From contig DHQB01000005.1 in assembly GCA_002410065.1 (NCBI GenBank), forward strand, positions 14,233-78,232: a stretch of DNA of 64,000 nt. The letters run 5' to 3'. This DNA comes from Bacteroidales bacterium UBA5349. Its GTDB lineage: Bacteria > Bacteroidota > Bacteroidia > Bacteroidales > Tenuifilaceae. A program made the position numbers and the translations under genes. A model generated the notes under the pieces. It did not search any database. It was not told the DNA's origin and saw only the letters and a list, made by a program, of their open reading frames with translations. Shown piece by piece: positions 18,038-25,354 of this stretch. How positions within the stretch are numbered: position 1 is the stretch's first letter; every line of letters starts with the position of its first letter.

Positions 18038-20623
18038 ATGGCAGTAGAACGTTTAGATAAAACCTTTGATGTTTTGGTGGAGAATGAAGTTATTGAACTT
18101 GTTCTGCCCGAAAATATCAAACAAAATTTACGGTACGAGGCACGACCTTACCAGATTGAGGCATTTGCACGTTTTACATATTATCTCAACAAATACATGC
18201 ACCGACGAAAACCAAGCCAGTTGTTATTTCACATGGCAACAGGTAGCGGAAAAACCTTGATTATGGCAGGTGCAATTGTAGAGCTTTACAAAATGGGCTA
18301 CCGCAATTTTATTTTCTTTGTAAACACCGATACCATAATACGTAAAACAAAAGAGAACTTTTTAAATTCGGCATCGCTAAAATACTTGTTTGCACCACAG
18401 ATAAATATTAATAATCAACCTGTTTCGGTTCGTGAAGTGGATAATTTCGAGAGCGTAAACGACAATGATATAAATATTCATTTTTCAACCATACAGGGCT
18501 TACACTCCCGATTGAACACTCCACGGGAAAACAGCGTAACATTTGAAGATTTTGCCAACAAAAGAATAGTTCTGATTTCGGATGAAGCCCACCATGTAAA
18601 CTCACTTACCAAGCAAAAACTAACAGGAGAGGAATTGGAAGTTGAGCGTTCGTGGGAAAATACCATAACACGTATTTTTGATTCCAATTCTGACAATATA
18701 ATGTTGGAATTTACAGCTACTTTGGAACTTTCGCACCCTTCTGTTGCTGCAAAATACAACTCCAAACTGCTTTTCGATTACGACCTTAAAAAATTCCGTG
18801 AAGATGGTTATTCAAAAGAAGTAAAAACCCTGCAAGCCGACCTTGAAGCGGTTGACCGTGCATTGGGAGGAATAATCGTGAGCCAATATAAAAAGAAAGT
18901 ATTTTCAAAATATGGTCTGCTGATTAAACCTGTGGTAATGATGAAATCGAAAACCACAGCAGAATCGGCAGAAATGGAACAGCAATTTAAAGACAAAATA
19001 CAAAACCTTTCTGAAACCGATATAAACAAAATCAGAAAGTTAAAAGGCAATGAAACCCTGCAAAAAGCTTTTCAGTTTTTTGAGGAATCAAAAATTACAA
19101 CTGCCAACCTGATTGATGAATTAAAAGATGATTTTTCGGAGGATAAAATCATTTCGGTTAATTCAAAAAACGATACAGACGAAAAGCAGATTGTAATAAA
19201 TACGCTTGAAGCAAAAGACAATGAATATCGGGTTGTATTTGCCGTTGATAAACTTAACGAGGGTTGGGATGTTTTAAACCTTTACGATATTGTCCGTTTG
19301 TACGAAACACGAGATTCTAAAGGAGGGAAACCAGGAAAAACAACCGTACAGGAAGCCCAATTAATTGGTCGTGGTGCAAGATATTTTCCATTTAAAATTT
19401 CAGAAGAACAGCCACTTGACCAACGGAAATTTGACACCGACCTTGAAAATGAAATGAGGATTTGCGAAGAACTGCATTATCATTGTTCTCACAATCCAAG
19501 ATACATACAGGAATTAAACACCGCTTTACAAGAAATTGGTATTGTTCCAAAGGAGAAAAAAGAGGTTTTTCTTGAACTGAAAGACGATTTTAAAGAATCG
19601 AAATTTTATAAAACAGGTTTTGTATTCATTAACAAAAAAGTTGAAAACGACCCACAATTAAATTTTGAATATCAGGAGCCTGCAATCCGTAAAAAACATG
19701 AATATAAATTGCGGACATTTGCAACCGCAGAATCTGTGATTTTTAACGAACATGAGACCAAACAAGTTGACCGTAAAACACAATCATACAAACCGATACT
19801 TTGGGATAAAGTGATATTGAAAAAGGCAATGAATAAAATTCCTTTTTATCACTTTAGCAGTATGAAACGCTATTTTCCATCGGTAAAATCGGTTGATGAC
19901 TTTATTGCAAAAAAACTGGCAGAAATTGAAGTTGATGTAATCGGACTTGAAAAGGATATTAAAAACCTAACTCCAAAAGATAAATTGAATGTTTGCTTAT
20001 CGTTCCTGACTTCAATTTCCGAAGAAATAAATCAGACTTTCGGTGATTATCGGGGAACAAAAACATTTAAAAGAGAACCGATTCGTAAAGTTTTCCGAGA
20101 CAAGAAAATGTATTTTGCCATTGAAGAAAATACCGACAAAGAAACAGGTAAACCAACAATGCGTAGCGACATTGATGAAAAATATTATCTTGATTTAAAC
20201 TCAAGAGATTGGCACGCATACAAAGAAAATTACGGTTCATCGGAAGAAAAATTATTGGTAAAATTCCTTGATTCGCAGATGGAAGAACTTGAAAATCGTT
20301 TCAAAAATATTTACTTGATACGTAACGAGAGATTTTTCAAAATATTCAGGTTCAGCGATGGAAAAGCAACCGAACCTGATTATGTACTTTTTATGACAGA
20401 AAAAGAAAGCGGAGAAAATCTTGTTTATCAATTATTCATAGAGCCCAAAGGCTCACACTTGATACCGACTGACGACTGGAAAGAAAAATTCTTTGTCGAC
20501 ATTGAAGAAGAAGCAATATTGCATGAGAATGACAAAATAAGAATCATTGGAATGCCATTTTATAATAAAACAGAAAGGGAAACACAGTTCAAAGAAAAAT
20601 TGACGGAAATAGTAAGTGGCTAG
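18038..20623 (+). CDS. res: Type III restriction enzyme Res subunit (helicase-nuclease)
   Basis: 861 residues. Superfamily 2 motor: Q-tip ARPYQIEAF near 36, Walker A HMATGSGKTLIMAG (about 65-78), Walker B/DEAH SDEAHHVN near 183, motif III EFTATLE near 230, motif V VDKLNEGWDV near 405 and motif VI EAQLIGRGARYFPF near 445. The C-terminal PD-(D/E)xK nuclease is seen in EPDYVLFM (about 778) and FIEPKGSHL (about 801). It cuts DNA after ATP-driven communication between Mod sites. Both enzymatic centres look intact, so the system is probably active. Last gene of the operon. Confidence 0.95.
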   Translation: MAVERLDKTFDVLVENEVIELVLPENIKQNLRYEARPYQIEAFARFTYYLNKYMHRRKPSQLLFHMATGSGKTLIMAGAIVELYKMGYRNFIFFVNTDTIIRKTKENFLNSASLKYLFAPQININNQPVSVREVDNFESVNDNDINIHFSTIQGLHSRLNTPRENSVTFEDFANKRIVLISDEAHHVNSLTKQKLTGEELEVERSWENTITRIFDSNSDNIMLEFTATLELSHPSVAAKYNSKLLFDYDLKKFREDGYSKEVKTLQADLEAVDRALGGIIVSQYKKKVFSKYGLLIKPVVMMKSKTTAESAEMEQQFKDKIQNLSETDINKIRKLKGNETLQKAFQFFEESKITTANLIDELKDDFSEDKIISVNSKNDTDEKQIVINTLEAKDNEYRVVFAVDKLNEGWDVLNLYDIVRLYETRDSKGGKPGKTTVQEAQLIGRGARYFPFKISEEQPLDQRKFDTDLENEMRICEELHYHCSHNPRYIQELNTALQEIGIVPKEKKEVFLELKDDFKESKFYKTGFVFINKKVENDPQLNFEYQEPAIRKKHEYKLRTFATAESVIFNEHETKQVDRKTQSYKPILWDKVILKKAMNKIPFYHFSSMKRYFPSVKSVDDFIAKKLAEIEVDVIGLEKDIKNLTPKDKLNVCLSFLTSISEEINQTFGDYRGTKTFKREPIRKVFRDKKMYFAIEENTDKETGKPTMRSDIDEKYYLDLNSRDWHAYKENYGSSEEKLLVKFLDSQMEELENRFKNIYLIRNERFFKIFRFSDGKATEPDYVLFMTEKESGENLVYQLFIEPKGSHLIPTDDWKEKFFVDIEEEAILHENDKIRIIGMPFYNKTERETQFKEKLTEIVSG

Positions 20624-20727
20624 CCATCCCTTCGCTTGTATGCACATTGGCAAAACGCACCGAGCCAACGCTCCAACGCTCTTTGGTTGGTACAACGTAC
20701 TGGTTTTTTCCTTTTGCCATTTTTTCG
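20624..20727. other. Spacer between the restriction operon and the Panacea toxin
   Basis: About 100 bases without a gene between the convergent res and toxin genes. It contains GCACATTGGCAAA (20642-20654) and AGCCAACGC close behind, words that recur at 21979-22030, suggesting copies of one spacer or boundary sequence. No clear terminator. Confidence 0.4.
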
Positions 20728-21072
20728 CTATTTAAAGTTGTTTAAAATTCGTTGTCTATCCTCGTTCTCCTTATCGTTCTTATGGTACATCTCAATAAAA
20801 ACTATTCGTTGGTCGGCTGGAAAGTGAGCGTAAACCAATCGCAAACCCGAGTTTACCCCACGCCCTTTAAGTGCTTTACAGGCTATCATTTTTACCTTAA
20901 TAATACACGTTTCAATGCCTAGATTGTCAATCCTGAAGCTAAATGGAGGTCGCTCATTTGGCATAATCTCCAGCACCTGCTTAACAACTTTAATATCGTC
21001 GTTAAGGGTTCTATACTTTTTCAGAAGGCCTTTTAAGTCCTTTTTGTATTCTTCTAGTTCATCAAATATCAT
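20728..21072 (-). CDS. RelE/ParE-fold toxin of a Panacea toxin-antitoxin pair
   Basis: 114 residues. Two N-terminal helices (DELEEYKKDLKGLLKKYRTLNDDIKVVKQVLE) are followed by beta strands with the pattern VNSGLRLVYAHFPADQRIVFIEMYHKNDKENE, typical of RelE/HigB-type ribosome-dependent mRNA interferases and ParE relatives. The C-terminal Tyr/His/Lys cluster (MYHKNDK) is where the catalytic or structural residues of RelE-like toxins lie. Its start overlaps the end of the antitoxin gene by 4 bases. The target (mRNA or gyrase) cannot be told by eye. Confidence 0.78.
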   Translation of the reverse strand: MIFDELEEYKKDLKGLLKKYRTLNDDIKVVKQVLEIMPNERPPFSFRIDNLGIETCIIKVKMIACKALKGRGVNSGLRLVYAHFPADQRIVFIEMYHKNDKENEDRQRILNNFK

Positions 21073-21872
21073 TGCTCTTCAATTTCTTCACAATAGTTTC
21101 TTACAGAGAAGGGTGCTTCCCTATAAAAAGCCAGTTCGTAATTTATTTCATCACCCTCTTTTGAGGCCAACCACGGCATATCTTTATGGGAATAATTACT
21201 GATAGCAGAGGCAGACCAATCGCTCATTTGCTCAATAACCCTATCAATAACCTCTTTTTCGCTTGCCCTAAGTTCAATAAGGCTGGCTTTGGTTAATGGT
21301 AAATAACGTGTTTGCTGTAAACCATAGTAATCCGTTTTTAACCGTTGTAGTTGTCCAGCATCTATCATTTGATTAATAATGGTATCTAACTTTTGAGGCA
21401 CAGGGCCAAAGGGCAATTTTCGGTATTTAGCGCCAGTTAGGTGTTCCTCATAAAGTTCGTAGTAGTTAAAATCAGAGAAATAAAGCAATTTATAAAGCAC
21501 AGTTTCACCCACGTTGGGTTTACCAGCGCATTTTTCGAGAATATAAAGAAGCACGTTTTTGAATTTGTTTACCTGAAGTTTAGGTACAGAAATACGCTCC
21601 TCGGTAGTTTGCTTTTTCCCTTGGGGGTTGAATTCAATCGAATCGGAAGCAGCAAAGTCTTTAGACATAAATTCATCCAAAGAGAACCCTAAAATAATTG
21701 AAAGCCTTTGAAATTCAAGTACGTCAACGCTCCTGTTGCCTAGCTCAATTTGCGCTAGTGAAGGTCGAGAAATTTTAAGCCTTTTGGCTAAATCAGCCTG
21801 TGAAAGGCCCTTTAGCTTACGTAATGCTGTGATTCTCTGACCAATTTCTTTTTGTGATAGTTTAATGCTCAT
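21069..21872 (-). CDS. HTH-Panacea (DUF4065) antitoxin
   Basis: The first 60 or so residues are an XRE helix-turn-helix (IGQRITALRKLKGLSQADLAKRLKISRPSLAQIELG). The C-terminal half is a DUF4065/SocA-like Panacea domain (VLYKLLYFSDFNYYELYEEHLTGAKYRKLPFGPVPQKLDTII, then AISNYSHKDMPW). Panacea domains are known as promiscuous antitoxin domains paired with many toxin folds. ATGs exist at 21914, 21893 and 21872. The -7 box at 21904-21911 puts the transcript start near 21897, so 21872 (MSIKLSQKEIG, 267 residues) is chosen. Antitoxin first, toxin second, overlapping by 4 bases. Confidence 0.85.
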   Translation of the reverse strand: MSIKLSQKEIGQRITALRKLKGLSQADLAKRLKISRPSLAQIELGNRSVDVLEFQRLSIILGFSLDEFMSKDFAASDSIEFNPQGKKQTTEERISVPKLQVNKFKNVLLYILEKCAGKPNVGETVLYKLLYFSDFNYYELYEEHLTGAKYRKLPFGPVPQKLDTIINQMIDAGQLQRLKTDYYGLQQTRYLPLTKASLIELRASEKEVIDRVIEQMSDWSASAISNYSHKDMPWLASKEGDEINYELAFYREAPFSVRNYCEEIEEQ

Positions 21873-21903
21873 AGTTGTAGTAGGTTTTTCCATAATAACG
21901 CAA

Positions 21904-21943
21904 CAAAAATACAAATTGTTTCATTACAAAACAATATATTGTT
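21904..21943 (-). promoter_or_regulatory. Promoter and candidate operator of the Panacea toxin-antitoxin operon
   Basis: On the minus strand, TTG, 20 bases, TATTTTTG (plus-strand CAAAAATA, 21904-21911), a full -33/-7 promoter. A perfect 14-base palindrome AACAATATATTGTT (21930-21943) covers the -33 box. ATTGTTT at 21915-21921 with AAACAAT at 21929-21935 adds further half-sites. This suits autorepression by the HTH antitoxin. Confidence 0.65.
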
Positions 21944-22362
21944 CTTTTTTAAAACATATAACCTTTACCTAATTGCACGCACATTGCCAAAGCCACACAC
22001 TTGTGCAGAGCTTGTCGAAGTAAGCCAACGCACCCAAACCAAAGCTTTGCCAAAGAGCTTGCAAGCCAACACACAATGAAATGATAAGATAATTGCCACC
22101 CTGATAATAAAAAACTTAAAAAGAAGATAATTACGAAATGAAAATGGTTTACTTTTACGGAAAGACAAACGAAAGATTTAACGCCAGTGCACAACAAGGG
22201 GTGTAACCAATTTGGAATGTATGGGTTAGGTAAGGGGTCGGCACGCAAGGAAAAGTTTTAACGTGGGATAAATCCCAAGCCCTGCTCACCCAAACTGGTC
22301 ACACCCCCAACCGTTGTCACAATACTAAAAAACGAAACTGCGGAAAATAACCGTACACATAC
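21944..22362. other. Repeat-rich spacer between the two toxin-antitoxin pairs
   Basis: No credible gene; the open frames on the minus strand look non-coding. It contains GCACATTGCCAAAGC (21979-21993) and AGCCAACGC (compare 20641-20670), the palindrome CAAAGCTTTG (22040-22049), GGGGTGTAA (22198-22206; its reverse complement is at 23239-23247), and TTAGGT (22226-22231) followed by the near-palindrome TGGGATAAATCCCA (22264-22277), which is matched to the right of the next module. Confidence 0.45.
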
Positions 22363-22393
22363 TTGTTTTGTACGCTCTTTTGGCGTACATTTG
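22363..22393 (+). promoter_or_regulatory. Promoter and operator of the TacA/TacT-type operon
   Basis: TTG (22363-22365), 20 bases, TACATTTG (22386-22393), an exact Bacteroidota promoter 22 bases before the antitoxin ATG. A perfect 7-base inverted repeat TGTACGC (22369-22375) / GCGTACA (22383-22389) fills the spacer and reaches into the -7 box, a likely binding site for the ribbon-helix-helix antitoxin. Confidence 0.7.
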
Positions 22394-22415
22394 ACCTGAC
22401 TAATAATTCTCAGTT

Positions 22416-22709
22416 ATGACAACAAAGGAAATAAAGAAACAAGTAAAGGCGAGATTTGATACTCGTTTACCAAAAGAGCAAAAATTGTTTTTTGAAAGAG
22501 CTGCACGTATAGGGGGCTTTAGAAGTCTAACTGACTTTGTAGTGTTAGCCGCTCAAGAAAAAGCAAAAAAAATAATATCAGAAGAAGAGCGAATTATTGC
22601 ATCGCAAAAAGACAGTGAAATATTCTTTGAAGCAATAACTAATCCACCAAAAGCAAATAAAGACCTTATTGATGCCGTAAGTGAATACAATGCTCTTTTA
22701 TCTAAATGA
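22416..22709 (+). CDS. DUF1778 ribbon-helix-helix antitoxin (TacA-like)
   Basis: 97 residues. The N-terminal ribbon-helix-helix is VKARFDTRLPKEQKLFFERAARIGG followed by SLTDFVVLAAQEKAKKII, and the charged C-terminal tail (PPKANKDLIDAVSEYNALLSK) is the usual toxin-wrapping part. DUF1778 antitoxins block GNAT toxins that acetylate aminoacyl-tRNA. Its stop overlaps the toxin start (ATGA, 4 bases). The operator-like inverted repeat in front supports autoregulation. Confidence 0.88.
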   Translation: MTTKEIKKQVKARFDTRLPKEQKLFFERAARIGGFRSLTDFVVLAAQEKAKKIISEEERIIASQKDSEIFFEAITNPPKANKDLIDAVSEYNALLSK

Positions 22710-23209
22710 ATGAGCTGACAGAAAGTTTAAATTCGACTCATAGAAGAAAGGAGTTTTCTTGTGGAAAGGAAATGCTTGATGATTATTTACATAAACAAGC
22801 AGATCAAGACATTAAAAGAAAATTGACCGCCTGTTTTGTGCTAAATGACCAAGAAATGGATTTATTAAAGGGCTATTACACTTTAGCTAATAACAGTTTA
22901 TCCCAAGAGTTAATACCTACCGTATTTATTAAGAAACTACCTAATTCGTATAAATCGATACCCACCACCCTACTTGGACGATTAGCGATAGATACTAAAT
23001 TTCAAAATCAGGGAATAGGGAAACTATTAGTAGTAGATGCCTTGAAACGTAGTTACGAGACTTCTAAAAGTATTGGTTCATTTGCAGTTGTAGTTGACCC
23101 AATTGACGAAAGTGCCGAACGATTTTATAATAAATATGGTTTTATTAAACTTCCTGACAGCGGGAAAATGTTCCTGCCGATGAATACAATAAAGTCTTTA
23201 TTCGAATAA
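22706..23209 (+). CDS. GNAT acetyltransferase toxin (TacT-like)
   Basis: 167 residues, one GNAT domain. FSCGKEMLDDYLHKQADQD near the start is the family's opening motif. The acetyl-CoA loop is FQNQGIGKLLV near 110, and the catalytic/binding Tyr lies in ERFYNKYGFIKL near 148. Family members acetylate the amino group of charged tRNAs and stop translation. The paired antitoxin is directly upstream with a 4-base overlap. The amino acid specificity cannot be read from the sequence. Confidence 0.88.
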   Translation: MNELTESLNSTHRRKEFSCGKEMLDDYLHKQADQDIKRKLTACFVLNDQEMDLLKGYYTLANNSLSQELIPTVFIKKLPNSYKSIPTTLLGRLAIDTKFQNQGIGKLLVVDALKRSYETSKSIGSFAVVVDPIDESAERFYNKYGFIKLPDSGKMFLPMNTIKSLFE

Positions 23210-23238
23210 AAGTACTGTGGCTAACACACGGTTATATT

Positions 23239-23309
23239 TTACACCCCACGTTTTTGGCAGATTAGGTTACTTTAAGTTTCAATTAGTCATTTTAATGGGA
23301 TTTATCCCA
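23239..23309. repeat. Right-hand copy of the module-boundary motif
   Basis: TTACACCCC (23239-23247, reverse complement of GGGGTGTAA at 22198-22206), TTAGGT (23262-23267), TTTTAA (23290-23295) and TGGGATTTATCCCA (23296-23309). The same order TTAGGT - TTTTAA - TGGGATnnATCCCA is found left of the TacA/TacT pair at 22226-22277, with nearly the same spacing. Confidence 0.5.
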
Positions 23310-23389
23310 TAAAGCGCCGACGGGGCGAAAACATAAGGCAAACAAAAATTTATCAAAATCAAAACAAACAATAAAACCTACCCACTTTC

Positions 23390-23872
23390 ATGGCCAAACA
23401 GCTAACTCCAAAAACTGCCCTTAACCGTGCCCAATGGCTATGCAGCCAAAGGGAGAAGTGCGTTTCTGAGATTACGCTTAAGCTTACGCAGTGGGGCATT
23501 ATCGAGGATGATAGTATAACCATAATTAAATCGTTGCAAAAGGATGATTTTATAAATGAGAGACGCTACGCCCTTACCTTTGCCCGCGATAAAGCAAGGT
23601 TTAACAAATGGGGACCACGAAAAATTGAAATGTCGCTCCGCGCAAAGCGCATTAACGATGATGATATTCAGAATGCCCTCTCGGAGGTAGAGCAATTTAC
23701 CAGCACAGAAAACTTAACCGACCTACTTGCCAAAAAAGCCAAATCCATAAAGTATAAGGATTTATACGATTTAAAAAACAAACTTCTCCGTTTTGTCATA
23801 TCCCGAGGGTTCGATTACGGTAAGGTTTTAGGGGTGATTGATGAGGTGATAGCAGAGTATAAAACCCAATAA
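23390..23872 (+). CDS. recX: Regulatory protein RecX
   Basis: Modulator of RecA filaments, 160 residues. Three-helix repeats typical of RecX are seen: ALNRAQWLCSQREKCVSEITLKLTQWG, DDFINERRYALTFARDKARFNKWGPRKIEMSLRAK, and a last repeat ending LRFVISRGFDYGKVLGVIDEV. The INERRYA and KWGPRKI motifs are diagnostic. It marks the return to ordinary chromosomal sequence after the island; no good promoter was seen in front of it. Confidence 0.92.
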   Translation: MAKQLTPKTALNRAQWLCSQREKCVSEITLKLTQWGIIEDDSITIIKSLQKDDFINERRYALTFARDKARFNKWGPRKIEMSLRAKRINDDDIQNALSEVEQFTSTENLTDLLAKKAKSIKYKDLYDLKNKLLRFVISRGFDYGKVLGVIDEVIAEYKTQ

Positions 23873-24003
23873 AAATGTCTAAATATAAATTTGTATCATC
23901 TTAATAAATTGGGAAATAAGATAAGGCTAATAAATCCTAAACTGCGGCAATTATTAGTACAACAATACGCAAAAAGGCAGAAAATAACTCACACAAAAAA
24001 TTA

Positions 24004-24011
24004 TACCTTTG
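24004..24011 (+). promoter_or_regulatory. -7 box of the prfB promoter
   Basis: TACCTTTG, an exact TAnnTTTG match, 27 bases before the prfB ATG. No clear -33 box. Confidence 0.5.
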
Positions 24012-24037
24012 TAAATAATTAGCAATACAAAAAACCC

Positions 24038-25130
24038 ATGATTACCACCGAGCAAATTAAAGAGATAGTTAAGCGCACCCATGCGCTAAGGAGGCATCTT
24101 TGACATCGACAACCGAACGATACGACTAGAGGAGGAGCAACAAAAATCGCAAGATCCAACCTTTTGGAATAACTCAACCGAGGCCGAAAAGCAACTTAAG
24201 GTAATAGCCGAACTAAAGCACTGGATAAAATCGTTTAACGATGTAAAATCATTGGTGGACGACCTACAGGTAATTTTCGATTTCGCTAAAGAGGGCGAAG
24301 CAACCGAGAATGAGGTTTTGGAACAATATAAATCAGCACTCGCTCGCATTGAGGATGTTGAAATGCTGAACATGCTCCGAAACGAGGAAGATAAACTGGG
24401 AGCAATCCTCAAAATTAATTCGGGTGCAGGTGGAACTGATAGCATGGATTGGGCCCAGATGATCATGCGAATGTATCTCCGATGGGGCAAGCGCAATGGA
24501 TACAAAACTAAAATCCTCGACATTCAGGAGGGCGATGAAGCTGGCATCAAATCGGCCACCATTGAGTACGAGGGGAATTATGCCTACGGTTTTTTAAAGG
24601 GTGAGAATGGTGTTCATCGGCTTGTAAGGCTTTCGCCTTTTAATGCAAATGCCAAACGCCACACTTCGTTTGCATCGGTATTTGTTTCCCCATCTATTGA
24701 TGATACCATAGAGATTACCATTAGCCCTGCCGACATTAAGTGGGATACCTACCGCTCCGGAGGTGCCGGTGGTCAGAACGTGAATAAGGTTGAAACGGGG
24801 GTTCGCCTGTACCACATCCCCACAGGTATTATAGTTGAAAACACCGAAACCCGATCACAACACAACAACCGCGAAAATGCCATGCGATTGCTAAAAGGAC
24901 ATCTTTACGAACTAGAGCTGCGTAAGCGAAAAGAGAAACAGGCCGAGATTGAAGGGAAAAAACTAAAGATTGAGTGGGGCTCTCAAATTCGCAACTACAT
25001 ACTACATCCCTATAAACTTGTAAAAGATGTAAGAACCAACTATGAGTCCGTTAATGTTCAAGACGTTTTAGATGGTGAATTCAACGATTTTATTAAAACC
25101 TATCTAATGGAGTTTGGGGCCGAATACTAA
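24038..25130 (+). CDS. prfB: Peptide chain release factor 2, with programmed +1 frameshift
   Basis: RF2 reads UGA and UAA. The ATG at 24038 opens a 21-codon frame (MITTEQIKEIVKRTHALRRHL) closed by TGA at 24101. Just before lies the classical shift site: AGGAGG (24089-24094), 3 bases, CTT-TGA-C (24098-24104). Slippage by +1 on CTT gives GAC and the long frame 24102-25130, in total 363 residues. The long frame has the stop-codon anticodon-like tripeptide SPF (RLSPFNANAKRH) and the GGQ loop (SGGAGGQNVNKVETGV). When RF2 is scarce, the slow UGA favours the shift, so the protein regulates its own level. A start at 24252 would remove the first domain and is wrong. Confidence 0.96.
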
Positions 25131-25354
25131 AACTATTAAACATCTTTAGAAACTATTTGTTTACTTCCTTAGAATTGCAATAGATTACATTAAATGCAAT
25201 ATTTTTATTCGTTAATCTATTGAAGATATATGTTTTACAAAAGTCCTATTTATTTTTTATAAAAAAATAGAGTCAAAATTTGTGATTCTACTGTAACACA
25301 CTTAAATTCGACAACTTTTTAATAAAATCTTAAACCTAAACTAAATTTACAAAA
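25131..25354. other. A/T-rich leader region of hppA
   Basis: No gene. An inverted repeat CAATAGATTA (25178-25187) / TAATCTATTG (25213-25222) encloses ATTGCA...TGCAAT, and a T/A-rich hairpin lies near 25247-25271. These could end prfB transcription or act in the hppA 5' leader. No TAnnTTTG promoter was found close to hppA. Confidence 0.35.

Noticed and set aside
18466..18765. Minus-strand frames inside res and dnaE
   Set aside because: They are shadows of strongly conserved genes on the other strand.
22138..22206. 22-codon frame MKMVYFYGKTNERFNASAQQGV
   Set aside because: Too short, no promoter or homologue known to me, inside the repeat-rich spacer.
13861..23389. Integron with attC sites
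   Set aside because: No integrase seen; the GTTAGGC/GTTAGGT words lack clear paired R'' boxes, and the restriction operon is too large for a normal cassette. Left as a repeat observation only.
13861..23389. Prophage or conjugative element carrying the defence genes
   Set aside because: No integrase, transposase, capsid, relaxase or transfer gene in the interval and no tRNA at the edges.
24252..24260. Start of prfB at 24252
   Set aside because: The frame is open upstream to the programmed frameshift at 24098-24104, which joins it to the ATG at 24038.
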